NCBI GenBank assembly: GCA_039029315.1
Contig: JBCCGK010000033.1
Location: forward strand, 1-64,000
Origin: JBCCCJ01 sp039029315
GTDB lineage: Bacteria > Bacteroidota > Bacteroidia > J057
DNA: 64,000 bases
Direction of reading: 5' to 3'
Part shown: positions 35,157 to 44,193 of the stretch, piece by piece
Layout of the letters: each line of letters opens with the position of its first letter
Position numbering within the stretch: position 1 is the stretch's first letter
Translations under genes and position numbers: made by a program
Notes under the pieces: model-generated
The model's database searches: none
What the model was told of the DNA's origin: nothing
The model's input: the letters and a program-made list of their open reading frames with translations, nothing else

Positions 35157-35275
35157 TTTGTGATGGTGATATATAGTCTTTCTTTGTCTTGAAGCCTATC
35201 CAACTGCACATCTCTCGGAGATCGAGCCACTACACATCCTGCTACACAGAGCTCCAAGGAATCCGGTCCTGCCCA

Positions 35276-35770
35276 TTATCGCTTCATCACTTTGCTGACC
35301 AGACGGATCTGTCCGTCTCGTCCGAAGACATGTAGCAGGTAGAGCCCTGTTGGAAATTGTTGGAGGGAAATCTGCTGTTGATGGATGATTCCACTTCTTA
35401 ACAATTGGCCGGTCGGACTGAAGAGTTGGTAGCTGTGGATGTAGGCAGATTCTCCTTGAGTCTTGAGCAAACCGCTCGTTGGATTGGGAAATAGGGAGAG
35501 CATTGGATTCTCATAAAGCGTGCTCTCGATATCTGTCAGGAGGCAATCACAAGAGAGATCACAAGCAAGGAACATGCCCTGATCCAGCCGGACATCATTG
35601 TCTTTTATGACTGTGGCTGCAACGGCACCTATGCTTTGAGTCAAGCTAGTTCCATTTGCATCTGTGATTTCACCCGCAATGCTCCCTACCTGATACATAC
35701 CAAGGCATGCCTGGGCTTTCAGACTGCCCAAAGCGAGCAGGCCGATGAATAAGAATATGATAGATTTCAT
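35276..35770 (-). CDS. Small secreted protein with T9SS type A sorting domain
   Basis: 164 residues: signal peptide (MKSIIFLFIGLLALGSLKAQ), a short ~65-residue mature segment with Cys residues (ACLGMYQVG; FLACDLSCDCLL), and a complete T9SS C-terminal domain from LSLFPNPTSGLLKTQGE to the basic VSKVMKR end, with FPTGLYLLHVFG as the terminal strand. The cargo is shorter than the sorting domain itself, so it may be a small surface peptide or lectin-like module. It lies ~115 bp downstream of the Bacteroidota-type secreted paralogue encoded at 35885-36445 and may belong to the same transcription unit. Confidence 0.82.
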   Translation of the reverse strand: MKSIIFLFIGLLALGSLKAQACLGMYQVGSIAGEITDANGTSLTQSIGAVAATVIKDNDVRLDQGMFLACDLSCDCLLTDIESTLYENPMLSLFPNPTSGLLKTQGESAYIHSYQLFSPTGQLLRSGIIHQQQISLQQFPTGLYLLHVFGRDGQIRLVSKVMKR

Positions 35771-35884
35771 TTGTTGAGAATGTTAAATGTTGTTGGCATA
35801 AACATAAATTGAACACGGAGGCTTAGGGACACAGAGAGATGATGCCATCCGCAAGACTCGGCACCTCATGTCTGTGTGTTCATG

Positions 35885-36445
35885 TTAGGGAGATTTATTG
35901 ACACTCAGTTGCAGCCCATTTCCAGATTTGCTAGCATAGAAGGATGAATCTGCAAACACCGCATGCTGGGCAGTGGTTGCTTCATCCGTGGAAATAGCAT
36001 GAATAGCTGAATCCGCATACATAGCTTTCTCTGCTCCGAGGGCAATAGGCACGCTCATCAGTTGGACTGTGCCGACTTGAACGAGATTATTGGGGTTATC
36101 ATCCAATGCAATTTGAACCTCCAGAAAGCGATCTGATTCTTCGCTCCAATCAATGACTTCAAAATCTGCTACTGTAAAGGGAGATTCAAGATTCCCCTCT
36201 CCTATGACAATACTAAATAATCCAGACGCATTGGTGAGAACACTTCCAAATTGTTCCTGATAGATGGCTGTCTCTGTGGAAGATCCGTCCAGAATGCTCA
36301 TTTGGATGGTGATATTGGCATCGACGATACATTCGCCAGCGGCATCTCGTGCGACTGCCTGATAACTAAAGCCTTGTGGGACCTGCGCGAGGGCTGTACT
36401 GATGAGTCCACAGAGGAATAGGAGTATAGCGAGAGTTTTGTTCAT
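35885..36445 (-). CDS. Secreted protein, short paralogue of the upstream 516-residue protein
   Basis: 186 residues with a signal peptide (MNKTLAILLFLCGLISTALA). The mature start QVPQGFSYQAVARDAAGECI is the conserved N-terminal domain of many Bacteroidota surface proteins. It is nearly colinear with the N-terminal ~185 residues encoded at 36878-38425, through GLFSIVIGEG and DRFLEVQIALDDNPNNLVQV to AEKAMYADSA. After SGNGLQLSVNKSP it stops, lacking the repeat region and C-terminal domain of its paralogue, so it is either a truncated duplicate or a stand-alone domain. A 160-bp hairpin element begins 14 bp upstream of its start codon. Confidence 0.75.
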   Translation of the reverse strand: MNKTLAILLFLCGLISTALAQVPQGFSYQAVARDAAGECIVDANITIQMSILDGSSTETAIYQEQFGSVLTNASGLFSIVIGEGNLESPFTVADFEVIDWSEESDRFLEVQIALDDNPNNLVQVGTVQLMSVPIALGAEKAMYADSAIHAISTDEATTAQHAVFADSSFYASKSGNGLQLSVNKSP

Positions 36446-36459
36446 CAGATTCTAATTAA

Positions 36460-36619
36460 GAGACTGTTGAAAATCTGTTACTTATTTTTTGTATGCGTCT
36501 TTTTTCCTCATTCTGCGGCTTTTTTTGTTTTCATAGCACCAGTATGAGAACAAAAAAGAGCCTTGCCTGAGAAAAAAATACACGATAAAAATTCTCAGTA
36601 CAGATTCCTAAACAGTCTC
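36460..36619. mobile_element. MITE-like inverted-repeat element with TAA target duplication
   Basis: A 160-bp non-coding element whose two halves are near-complete inverted repeats. The ends are GAGACTGTT (36460-36468) and AACAGTCTC (36611-36619), and TAA flanks both sides (36457-36459, 36620-36622), as expected of a 3-bp target duplication. Inside, AATCTGT, TTTTTTGT and TTCTCATA blocks pair across the centre. Ends of this kind resemble terminal repeats of IS5-group elements, so it may be a non-autonomous derivative; the parent is not in the window. Confidence 0.75.
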
Positions 36620-36622
36620 TAA

Positions 36623-36877
36623 ATGTGAAATATTTTTGTTGTTAGAGTGAGTAGGAAAATTTTATTGGCATGAAGCTGAATTCGAATTGGCATATCATCT
36701 TGTCAAATACTGGACTGTGTTCTGGCTCTCTCCCTTCGGAGGGAGAGAAAGAGGGAGGAGCTTGTTTCAAATCTTCGATTTTCATGCTTTTCCTACCCCT
36801 GCCCCTCCAATGGGGGAAATTCTTCGAATGGCTTGTTATACATGTTTTCAGGATGATTGGCCCTTCGAACTGAACGA
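36623..36877. other. Intergenic tail with a stable small hairpin
   Basis: No credible gene; the small plus-strand ORFs here look random. TCTCTCCCT (36727-36735) and AGGGAGAGA (36740-36748) form a GC-rich hairpin with a UCGG loop, and CCCCTCCAATGGGGG lies at about 36804. Such palindromes resemble the short intergenic repeats of Bacteroidota. Confidence 0.45.
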
Positions 36878-38425
36878 TTATTCATTCTGCTCGAGTCCTG
36901 TATGGACCAGTTCCTTCTTATTGCGGATGACTTGCCAGTCTTCGTGGCCGGCCCGCTTGGCTTTAACTTCCCAGTCAAATTGATAGCTGCCTGATCCTTT
37001 GCGGAGTTCCTTGACGGTGAATCCTGTAGCAGATCTCACAATGACTGCCAATCCTTCTGAATCAGCAGACCAGGGCGTGAGCATGATGGTCATGGAATGT
37101 TCATTTGCTACGATGGAGAAGTGATCTGAGAACTCAACATGGGCGATTCCATTGACTAGCTGGGCTGTTCCTCGGTCATACGCGCCTGCTTCAGGGCCTT
37201 CTACAGCACAATACCAGATTTCTTTGCCTGGATCTTCTGGATGATCCATGAAGAAGGGTTTGAAATCAGCAGCCAAATATCCGTCTCCATTTGCATCCAC
37301 AAACATGGATGCCTGTCCATTTCCATTTGCGTCTCTGACATCAATTCCCCCATGATTGGCATTCCCTCCAGCTGTTCCAAGGACAATGTTCAGATTCGAA
37401 TTCGGCCCGTTGAATTGTGCACTACCATTTCCTGCTCCACCAATTCCGAAATATGCTTGTTGAGCATTATTTTCATCGTAGGAACGGAGGCCACCTCTGT
37501 TTTGCCCTGTTGTTGTGGTGCTGGTCTGTACAGAGAATTCCATGTTGCGCGATCCATTGTTACCATAGGTAGAAACTCTTCCGGCACCACTAAAGTCGTC
37601 CTCAGACAAAATAGCTGCTCTTACATTCCCATTAGGGTCTCGGAGACTGAATGATCCGTGATTATAGTCCCCTGACCAGCTAGCATTGACATTTTGATTC
37701 CCATTTTCTCCATACAATACCAGAGTGCCTACATCTTCTCCATTGCTGGAATTTTCTGCTGCTCTTAGACTTACCAAACGATCTCCTGTGTCATCGAATA
37801 ATTCGATGGATCCATTGTTTACTGTGCTACCGGTGCCCGCCAGGAAACCATTTGGCTGACCATTGGGTCCATGCCATCTCAGTACTTCATCTCCAGGAGT
37901 CCCCAATTGAAGGCCATTCAAGGCATAAATCGCAGAATCAGAATAGACTGTCGCGTGAGAAGAGTCTGCGAATACAGCATGTTGAGCAGTAGCAGCTTCA
38001 ATTGCTTTCTCAGCTCCAAGCGCAAAAGGCACGCTCATCAGTTGGGATTTTCCGACTTGTACCAGATTGTTGGGGTTATTGTCGATAGCCATTTGAACCT
38101 CCAGGAAGCGGTCGGATCCTGTACTCCAATCTATGGCTTCAAAATCAGCCACTGTAAATGGTGATTGGGGAGCCCCTTCTCCAATGACAATACTGAATAG
38201 TCCAGAAGCATTGGTAGTGACCCCTCCAAATTGCTCCTGATAGATAATTGTTCCAGAAGAAGATCCGTCGAGGATACTCATTTGGATGGTGATCATTTCA
38301 TCTACAATGCAATTTCCAGCGGCATCTCGTGCCACAGCCTGATAGCTGAAGCCCTGTGGGACCTGTGCAAAGACGTTGCTAATGAGTCCGCAGAGGAATA
38401 GGAGTGTGGTGAGAGTTTTGTTCAT
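36878..38425 (-). CDS. Secreted repeat protein with tail-fibre-like C-terminal domain
   Basis: 516 residues from ATG 38425 (MNKTLTTLLFLCGLISNVFA), which opens the signal peptide; an in-frame ATG at 38530 adds a polar leader and is rejected. The N-terminal domain (~20-185) is shared with the gene at 35885-36445. The middle (~190-370) is a series of glycine/asparagine-rich short beta repeats (SIELFDDTGDRLVSLRAAEN; LVLYGENGNQNVNASW), like phage tail-fibre or collagen-like surface stalks. The C-terminal ~130 residues contain EIWYCAVEGPEAGAYDRGTA and NEHSMTIMLTP, a conserved bacterial domain with EGPE-G-Y-RG. No T9SS domain is recognisable. A filamentous surface appendage is likely, function unknown. 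Confidence 0.8.
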   Translation of the reverse strand: MNKTLTTLLFLCGLISNVFAQVPQGFSYQAVARDAAGNCIVDEMITIQMSILDGSSSGTIIYQEQFGGVTTNASGLFSIVIGEGAPQSPFTVADFEAIDWSTGSDRFLEVQMAIDNNPNNLVQVGKSQLMSVPFALGAEKAIEAATAQHAVFADSSHATVYSDSAIYALNGLQLGTPGDEVLRWHGPNGQPNGFLAGTGSTVNNGSIELFDDTGDRLVSLRAAENSSNGEDVGTLVLYGENGNQNVNASWSGDYNHGSFSLRDPNGNVRAAILSEDDFSGAGRVSTYGNNGSRNMEFSVQTSTTTTGQNRGGLRSYDENNAQQAYFGIGGAGNGSAQFNGPNSNLNIVLGTAGGNANHGGIDVRDANGNGQASMFVDANGDGYLAADFKPFFMDHPEDPGKEIWYCAVEGPEAGAYDRGTAQLVNGIAHVEFSDHFSIVANEHSMTIMLTPWSADSEGLAVIVRSATGFTVKELRKGSGSYQFDWEVKAKRAGHEDWQVIRNKKELVHTGLEQNE

Positions 38426-39358
38426 GATTTTATGATTTATTGTTGTGATAGAAGTGTTGGCAAAATAAATGGGCAGAGCTCTTTCCAGACTTGTACACTT
38501 TTCCCTATGTATGCTGGAGGAGGTACCCATGCTAAATCTTGGGTTGAGTTGTTGCTGTGCATGTCGGTTCCAGGCCTCTTGATAGAAGCTTTTTTATATG
38601 GATGTTTTGTTTCTCTTATGTCCTTTTGTATTCAGTCTCTATGGGTTCTTTAAGGCTTTCATGTACTTCGTGCTCTTGATACAAAAGGACCAAAAAATCA
38701 AGTCCCGATTCTTGGGATTCGTTAAGCTCAATACAAGCAAGCAAGGCCACTCCTACATGCCATCATTCCCCCTTCATGCACCCAGCCGCAATGCTTGAGC
38801 AAACCTTATCGGATTCCTAATCTGAAATGCTATTCAATTACTTGGTTTGTATATAATTGTCTTTGGACTTGTGTGTCTATGTTTGTGAGCTAGTTTGTGT
38901 CGATGGGTGCAAGGTAGGGGAGAGGGCATGAGAGTCGGAAATTTTAGGCAAAATATTGCTGAAACATATGTTCTTTAGATTCGGACATATGTTCTTTTTG
39001 TGTGTAAGTAATTGATTGTTAGTTGTTTGTGATTGTTGTAGGATTTGTTAATGGAATAATAATCTTTGGCTCTCTTAGAAAGAGAGCTGCCCCGATGGAT
39101 ACAATCGGGGCTGAGAGATTGACCTTTTTTCCTTTGACACAAACTTCTTACTCGACAATCCCCCTCGAGAGGGGGACTGCAGGCGAAAAAAGGGTTCATC
39201 CTCCAACAAAAAAACTGGATTATCATGATGCAAACACCCTCATAATAAGATGTCGAATGATGGATCTGTGATTCGATGATGATTTGGGGTGGCCTGCCGG
39301 ACCACCCCTACGATTGGATGATATGGGGGAGGGTTTATGCTGCTTTATTCTCGATGCG
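38426..39358. other. Long non-coding gap rich in inverted repeats
   Basis: 933 bp with no supported gene. Visible structures: GTCCTTTTGTAT (38620-38631) and ATACAAAAGGAC (38679-38690); GCTCTCTT/AAGAGAGC (39069-39087); CCCCGAT/ATCGGGG (39090-39110); TCCCCCTC/GAGGGGGA (39159-39176); GGGGTGG/CCACCCC (39286-39308). Two small ORFs (38598-38798 and 39023-39271) translate poorly and probably only read through these repeats. The segment looks like a junction where intergenic palindromes have accumulated. Confidence 0.5.
39286..39308. repeat. Short palindromic repeat
   Basis: GGGGTGG/CCACCCC arms around CCTGCCGGA, followed by TACG. CTGCCGG-xxxx-CCCCTACG recurs at 50119-50137 inside the acyl-CoA dehydrogenase gene, so this is one member of a small repeat family. 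Confidence 0.5.
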
Positions 39359-40627
39359 CTAGCTCCCTTGCTTTTTCTGGGACACCTCGCTCATGCCATT
39401 GATGAATGGAGCTGCTTCTTGGGGTTCTTTGAAATCATAGAGTCTTGCAGCCGTATGGATGTTTTTCTTGATGGAAATGGTTCTGTTTTTGATGGCCTTC
39501 TGTAGTTGCTTCTTACTAGTAAGATTGGCTTCTACTATTTTGGCTTTTGGATTCCCTTCCTTGTCTTTTTTTTGCTCTCCATTTTCTGTGTAGATGTAGG
39601 ATCGGAACAAAACCCGATGACCCTCTGAGGATAAGATATCTCCGGGTTGGAGCCCTTGTTCTACATCCTCAACCTGATAGCCTATACCGGATTCCTCCAA
39701 AGCCGAAATCCATTCTTTTGTCTGAAATTTTTCGACAAGTACATGGAATTGTTCGTCCTGGATAGATACCCCGTCAATAGCTCCCTTGTTTCCTCCCAAA
39801 AAATCGTACAAGACTTCACTCACCACAATAGAACAGTTGGTAGTTCCCCTTGGTTTCTTCAAGTTTTCATTTCCAACCCTGGCGTATACCTCATTCCTAT
39901 TTTTTGCATAAATGCCTTTTTCTTGTTCTGTATCTACATATTTTTCTTCTTCTGCTGTCAGGGTATGTGTTTTTATCCGCTTGACAAGATCATTTTTCTC
40001 CTTTTTCGTCCCATACTTGCCAGGCTCCCCAGCCATGATTTGTTTCATCAAGGACTTTTTGAAAGGTTTATAAAACCAATAGATCAAATCCTCTTCCTTT
40101 TTTTCATCCATCAACTCAAGCATTCTTTGACCTGAATTATAGGTTTCCCCTTCCCGATCCAATTCCAGATTGGAAGAAAAGTGAGCCGGATCAGGCATAA
40201 ATGGGAGGCCTATCTTTTTGAAAAAGGGCCTATTGGCTTTTCCATTTTGATGCTTTAGCTTTATCGCTTCTTGTTTAGACAATACTGCTTCAGCGGTAAC
40301 GAGATCATATTGACCGCTGGAAGGGATGTCAAGATGATTTTGTAATTGTTCGATGGATTCTTTGGATGGGACAAGCTTTTTATAGAAGGTGTTTCTATTG
40401 GTGGATTCGATCAATGAAGGATTTGCAGCCCAGCTGACAGCTCTGTTGATCTTTTGTTCCCGAGTGAGTGGTTTCTTTCCTTTATGTTGGATGACAAGCC
40501 CTGCTTGATCAGTCAACAGTTGCAACGAAGGAGGAGCCATACTTACTCCGTGTTGACTTTCTCTTTCTACCTGCCAGGCATTGGCTTTGCTGTATGCTTG
40601 TTGCTGTTGGCTTTGCTGGTTTTTCAT
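39359..40627 (-). CDS. Peptidoglycan-hydrolase-like effector candidate (N-terminal tag, PG-binding-like, NlpC-like)
   Basis: 422 residues from ATG 40627 (MKNQQSQQQQAYSKANAWQ); an upstream ATG at 40696 would add an ill-fitting hydrophobic leader. There is no signal peptide. The polar, glutamine-rich N-terminus runs into MAPPSLQLLTDQ...VIQ (~30-47), a motif also seen in the protein encoded at 46601-47695. Residues ~90-120 (IEQLQNHLDIPSSGQYDLVT) resemble a type-1 peptidoglycan-binding repeat. The C-terminal part has C265 in RGTTNCSIVVSE and H337 in LQPGDILSSEGHRVLF, the Cys and the PGD...GH pattern of NlpC/P60-like hydrolases. It could therefore cleave cell-wall peptides after delivery. The fold assignment is tentative and no immunity gene was identified. 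Confidence 0.72.
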   Translation of the reverse strand: MKNQQSQQQQAYSKANAWQVERESQHGVSMAPPSLQLLTDQAGLVIQHKGKKPLTREQKINRAVSWAANPSLIESTNRNTFYKKLVPSKESIEQLQNHLDIPSSGQYDLVTAEAVLSKQEAIKLKHQNGKANRPFFKKIGLPFMPDPAHFSSNLELDREGETYNSGQRMLELMDEKKEEDLIYWFYKPFKKSLMKQIMAGEPGKYGTKKEKNDLVKRIKTHTLTAEEEKYVDTEQEKGIYAKNRNEVYARVGNENLKKPRGTTNCSIVVSEVLYDFLGGNKGAIDGVSIQDEQFHVLVEKFQTKEWISALEESGIGYQVEDVEQGLQPGDILSSEGHRVLFRSYIYTENGEQKKDKEGNPKAKIVEANLTSKKQLQKAIKNRTISIKKNIHTAARLYDFKEPQEAAPFINGMSEVSQKKQGS

Positions 40628-40763
40628 GTTGTCATACACCGATATTCCCCTTGCATTGCTTTGGGAGAGAAACAATGAAAAGATGTTTTGGATCAATTGA
40701 TGTGAGAGATGGATCGCTTCAAATCAACCATCAAAAGATTTGGGGAGAAGTGTATTGACTGAT

Positions 40764-40794
40764 CAAATATAGGTAATTGGAGTAATATCTGAAA
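40764..40794 (-). promoter_or_regulatory. Promoter candidate for the NlpC-like effector gene
   Basis: On the minus strand TTTC (40794-40791), a one-base variant of the -33 TTTG, is followed after 19 bp by TATATTTG (40771-40764), a full TAnnTTTG -7 box. The start codon at 40627 is about 130 nt downstream. Confidence 0.5.
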
Positions 40795-40795
40795 T

Positions 40796-40828
40796 AGCTT
40801 TACGAAAGTTTTGAATTTTCGTAAAGCT
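40796..40828 (-). terminator. Terminator candidate of the AraC-type hybrid regulator gene
   Basis: AGCTTTACGAAA (40796-40807) and TTTCGTAAAGCT (40817-40828) form a perfect 12-bp stem with a 9-nt loop overlapping the stop codon. The minus-strand 3' side is only CTATTTC, so the T-run is weak. Confidence 0.55.
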
Positions 40829-43800
40829 TATGTTTCCTCCCGCCACTCTTTGGGTGTCTGCCCAAACAGCTCTTTAAACTTCCTCGAAAAGTATGTATGA
40901 TTCTGAAAGCCCGTCGCATAGGCAATCTCGGACACATGCATATCGGTCTCTCTCAACAGCTCCTGTGCATGTGTCAGGCGCACATATCGTACAAATTCTG
41001 TTGTCGACATACCAGTCAGGGCTTTAAGCTTGTTGTGAAGTGGCGTTCTGGCCATGCCGAGTTCTTTGCAAAGCGTCGGTACATCCAGCTGATAATTGTT
41101 GAGCTGAGACATGACCACCTGCCGGACCTCCTGAATGAAGGCATCTTCTTTTTCAATCTCAGCTGTTGGAGCTAAATCAAGATTCTCTGAACCAGAGCGA
41201 TACCGAGCTTGCAGGGTAGTCCGAACTTCCAATAAATTGTGAATGCGAATGAGAAGCTCCTCTTCATGGAAGGGTTTGCTGAGATAAGCATCAGCCCCTC
41301 GACGTAATCCGGTCAGTTTAGAGTCCACATCCGCCTTGGCTGTGAGCATGATGATGGGCACATGACTGGTTCGAATATCCTGCTTCAAAGTGTGACAAAC
41401 TTCGAAACCGTCTTTCTCTGGCATCATGACATCGCTGATGATGAGATCTGGCACCAGTTCGAGTGCCTTGTCAATGCCCTCCTGGCCGTTTCTGGCGATG
41501 GAGAGGCGATAATTGGCTTCGAGGCAGCTGCTCAGATAGCTGACCACATCGGCATTGTCTTCGATGAGCAAGATGTGAGGGAGATCGGAAGGCAATTGAT
41601 TGTCTTCAGGAAAGATCGCGGGGAGAAGAGAGGAGGCTGATTCTACTTTTTCCAGCTCCATCAAGGGCAATTCTGCTACTATGGCTTGCTGACTAATAGG
41701 CAAAGTGATGGTGAATTCTGTTCCTTCGCCTATCTGACTACTCACCTGTACCCGACCTCCCATGAGATGAACCAGTTCTTTGCTGAGGGCCAGCCCAATG
41801 CCTGTCCCTTCATTGGATCGGGTAGGGGAGTCATCCACCTGATAGAAGCGATCGAAGACATAAGGAAGCTTGTCTGCAGGAATGCCAATCCCTGTATCTC
41901 TGACGATTAGCATGAATGCCTCTTTGTCGCTGAGGGCCTGAATATCAATCTGCCCTCCTGCCGACGTAAATTTGATGGCATTTGAGAGAAGGTTAGAGAT
42001 AATTTCTGTCATGCGATCCGGGTCAAAATCCATGGTCAGTTTGTCCACGTCCTGCTGGATCTGAAGACTAATCTCTTTGGATTCTGCCATGGCCTGGAAG
42101 GGTTCGGCGATATAGTAGAGGAATGGAATGATGTCTGCCTGAACAGCCTGGAGCTGCAATTTGCCTGATTCCAGTTTGGAAAGGTCGAGCATTTGATTGA
42201 CCAGCTTGAGGAGTTGTACGCTGTTGCGTTCAATCATGCCTGTGCCTTGCTGGAGCCATTTGTCAGGCTTTTCGATGACTTTCCTGGCCATGCCCTGGAT
42301 GACGGTCAAAGGCGTGCGGAATTCATGGGTGATATTGGTGTAGAGGCGGGATTTGACCGCATCGAGTTCAGTTAGCCTTTTTTGTTCGGCTTGCTCTTGT
42401 TGAAGTCTGATTTGCTGGCGATAGCGGAAGAAAAGGAAGAAAGCAATTCCAAGAAGTAGTCCAGCAAGCAGCCAGTAATTCCTTCGGGAGATGTCTTGCT
42501 GATGTTCCAGTTTGAGTTGCGCCTGCTGGTGAATGAATGCAAGACTATCAGCTAATGCTTGTTTTTCATATTCGTATTTGTATTCCTGGCGGAGCACTGC
42601 ACGTTGGTTATCTATGCTTTCAATGCTGTCTTCTGCTTGAATTAACAGCTCATGCATCTGCAGCGCTTTTTGATATTGCCCCAGGGATTTATACGATTTG
42701 AACAAAGATTGGTAGGAAAGATGTAGTAAGCTGATTCTATTGAGACTTTTTGCCAATTCAAATCCTTCTTCATAAAGAGAATGTGCTTTCTCATACTGCC
42801 CTTGCTCATAATAAATATCTCCCATGATAATCAAGCTGTTTGGGATGGATTGCTCTCGTCCATTTTCCTTTTTCAACCGAATGCTTTGAGTGAGAAGCTT
42901 CAGTGCTTCCTGATAATTGCCCTTTTTGTACAGCACATTTCCTAAGTTGGACATTGAGCTAGCCAATATTCGATCATGTCCGATTTCTTGAGAAATAGAA
43001 AGAGCCTGTTGAAAGTGCGCTTCAGCTTGATCAAATTTTTTGAATGAAAAATAGATCGTCCCGATATTGGAATGTGAAATGGCAGCCGATTTGTCATTTC
43101 CAATCTCTTCCGCAATGTGTAAACTTCTCGAATAGTAACTTAAAGCCGTACTATCATCTTCCTGTTCAGCATAGACAATCCCAATATTTTCCAAACATTT
43201 ACCTACTTCTCTGTGATTTTTTAAGTTTTCAAAAATCTTCAATGCCTGGAGAAGATATTGAATGGATGACTCATGATCGCTCAGGTCAAGGAAATATTTG
43301 CCGACTTGGTTATAACAACGTCCCATCCAAAGAGAATCCTTGATGCTTTGATATGCCTTTGCTGCTTCCAGCGCATACTTGATGGCATTTTGTGTATCAT
43401 TCTGTACATCATACCATAAGCCAATATTGGTAAATAATCGAGCTCGATTTGTTTGATCGCCTGTTTCTTTATTGATCGCTAATGCTTGCTGATAATAGTC
43501 CATGGCTTGTTCATACTCCTGCATATCCCGATAAATCGAAGCCATATTCATCAAAGCTATACCGATTCTATTGGGCTCGTCCAACTCTTTTCCCATTTTA
43601 AGGCTAGTTGTGTAAGCACTGATGGCTGCCTGATATTGCTTTTTCCGACTAAAAGCAATACCTCTCATTGTAGAAGCATTGGCAATATATTTTTTGTTGC
43701 CTTTTTCTTTGGCAAATTCCAGCAATATATCTGCCAAGTGCAATATCGAATCTGGCGGCTTGCTGGAAAGGCTATTCACGACGATTTTATACATCGCTTT

Positions 43801-43929
43801 CATGCGGACTTTCTCTGTTTCCGTTTGATCCTGCCAGACAGTCCAAAGGGAATCGATGTCTGATTTCGCTGACAAACTTCCAGAAAGCAAACAGATCAAT
43901 AGGAAGAACGATAGAAAATGTTTTGTCAT
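40828..43929 (-). CDS. Hybrid two-component regulator: TPR sensor, histidine kinase, receiver, AraC DNA-binding
   Basis: A one-protein two-component system. From ATG 43929 (signal/anchor MTKHFLSFFLLICLLSGSLSA) the exported sensor part contains about nine TPR-like repeats (SNIGTIYFSFKKFDQAEAHF; LGNVLYKKGNYQEALKLL). Then come a membrane span (YWLLAGLLLGIAFFLFF), HisKA with TNITHEFRTPLTVI, HATPase with DTGIGIP and GTGIGLAL, a receiver with LLIEDN, LIISDVMMPE and LSKPF, and an AraC HTH pair ending in TGFQNHTYFSRKFKELFG. It should bind DNA directly and act on genes near or far. Target genes are not identified, though a repeated 25-bp motif lies ~85 bp upstream of its own start (44013-44040). Confidence 0.9.
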   Translation of the reverse strand: MTKHFLSFFLLICLLSGSLSAKSDIDSLWTVWQDQTETEKVRMKAMYKIVVNSLSSKPPDSILHLADILLEFAKEKGNKKYIANASTMRGIAFSRKKQYQAAISAYTTSLKMGKELDEPNRIGIALMNMASIYRDMQEYEQAMDYYQQALAINKETGDQTNRARLFTNIGLWYDVQNDTQNAIKYALEAAKAYQSIKDSLWMGRCYNQVGKYFLDLSDHESSIQYLLQALKIFENLKNHREVGKCLENIGIVYAEQEDDSTALSYYSRSLHIAEEIGNDKSAAISHSNIGTIYFSFKKFDQAEAHFQQALSISQEIGHDRILASSMSNLGNVLYKKGNYQEALKLLTQSIRLKKENGREQSIPNSLIIMGDIYYEQGQYEKAHSLYEEGFELAKSLNRISLLHLSYQSLFKSYKSLGQYQKALQMHELLIQAEDSIESIDNQRAVLRQEYKYEYEKQALADSLAFIHQQAQLKLEHQQDISRRNYWLLAGLLLGIAFFLFFRYRQQIRLQQEQAEQKRLTELDAVKSRLYTNITHEFRTPLTVIQGMARKVIEKPDKWLQQGTGMIERNSVQLLKLVNQMLDLSKLESGKLQLQAVQADIIPFLYYIAEPFQAMAESKEISLQIQQDVDKLTMDFDPDRMTEIISNLLSNAIKFTSAGGQIDIQALSDKEAFMLIVRDTGIGIPADKLPYVFDRFYQVDDSPTRSNEGTGIGLALSKELVHLMGGRVQVSSQIGEGTEFTITLPISQQAIVAELPLMELEKVESASSLLPAIFPEDNQLPSDLPHILLIEDNADVVSYLSSCLEANYRLSIARNGQEGIDKALELVPDLIISDVMMPEKDGFEVCHTLKQDIRTSHVPIIMLTAKADVDSKLTGLRRGADAYLSKPFHEEELLIRIHNLLEVRTTLQARYRSGSENLDLAPTAEIEKEDAFIQEVRQVVMSQLNNYQLDVPTLCKELGMARTPLHNKLKALTGMSTTEFVRYVRLTHAQELLRETDMHVSEIAYATGFQNHTYFSRKFKELFGQTPKEWREET

Positions 43930-44012
43930 AGGATAGCTGGATGATCGACACTTATGAAAGGCAAATGGAATCCTTCTCGTCATTTGATTAGAGGAAAAAG
44001 ATAGTTGATAAG

Positions 44013-44040
44013 TGGAAAAGTGTTCTGATCTTCTCAAACA
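44013..44040. promoter_or_regulatory. Repeated intergenic motif, copy 1
   Basis: GGAAAAGTGTTCTGATC then xxx and CAAACATAT; the first 17 bases are identical to 45883-45899, with similar TGGAAA sequence about 30 bp further. It lies between the divergent regulator and AAA ATPase genes, so it could be a binding site for either. No other copy was noticed in the window. Confidence 0.5.
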
Positions 44041-44193
44041 TATTCAATTCTTTTGAATAATGGAAACATTGAAGAGTATAAGCCTCTGATCAAGTATTTC
44101 ATTTATTCCTTCTCAGCTCCAAACAGACACCTCACTGATATCAGAGAATCCCTTCTAATGGAAAATCCGCCATCATGCAGTATATTTGAATGA

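Noticed and set aside
38598..38798. A 66-codon plus-strand ORF in the hairpin-rich gap
   Set aside because: It runs through inverted repeats, has no start context or domain, and resembles translated repeat sequence.
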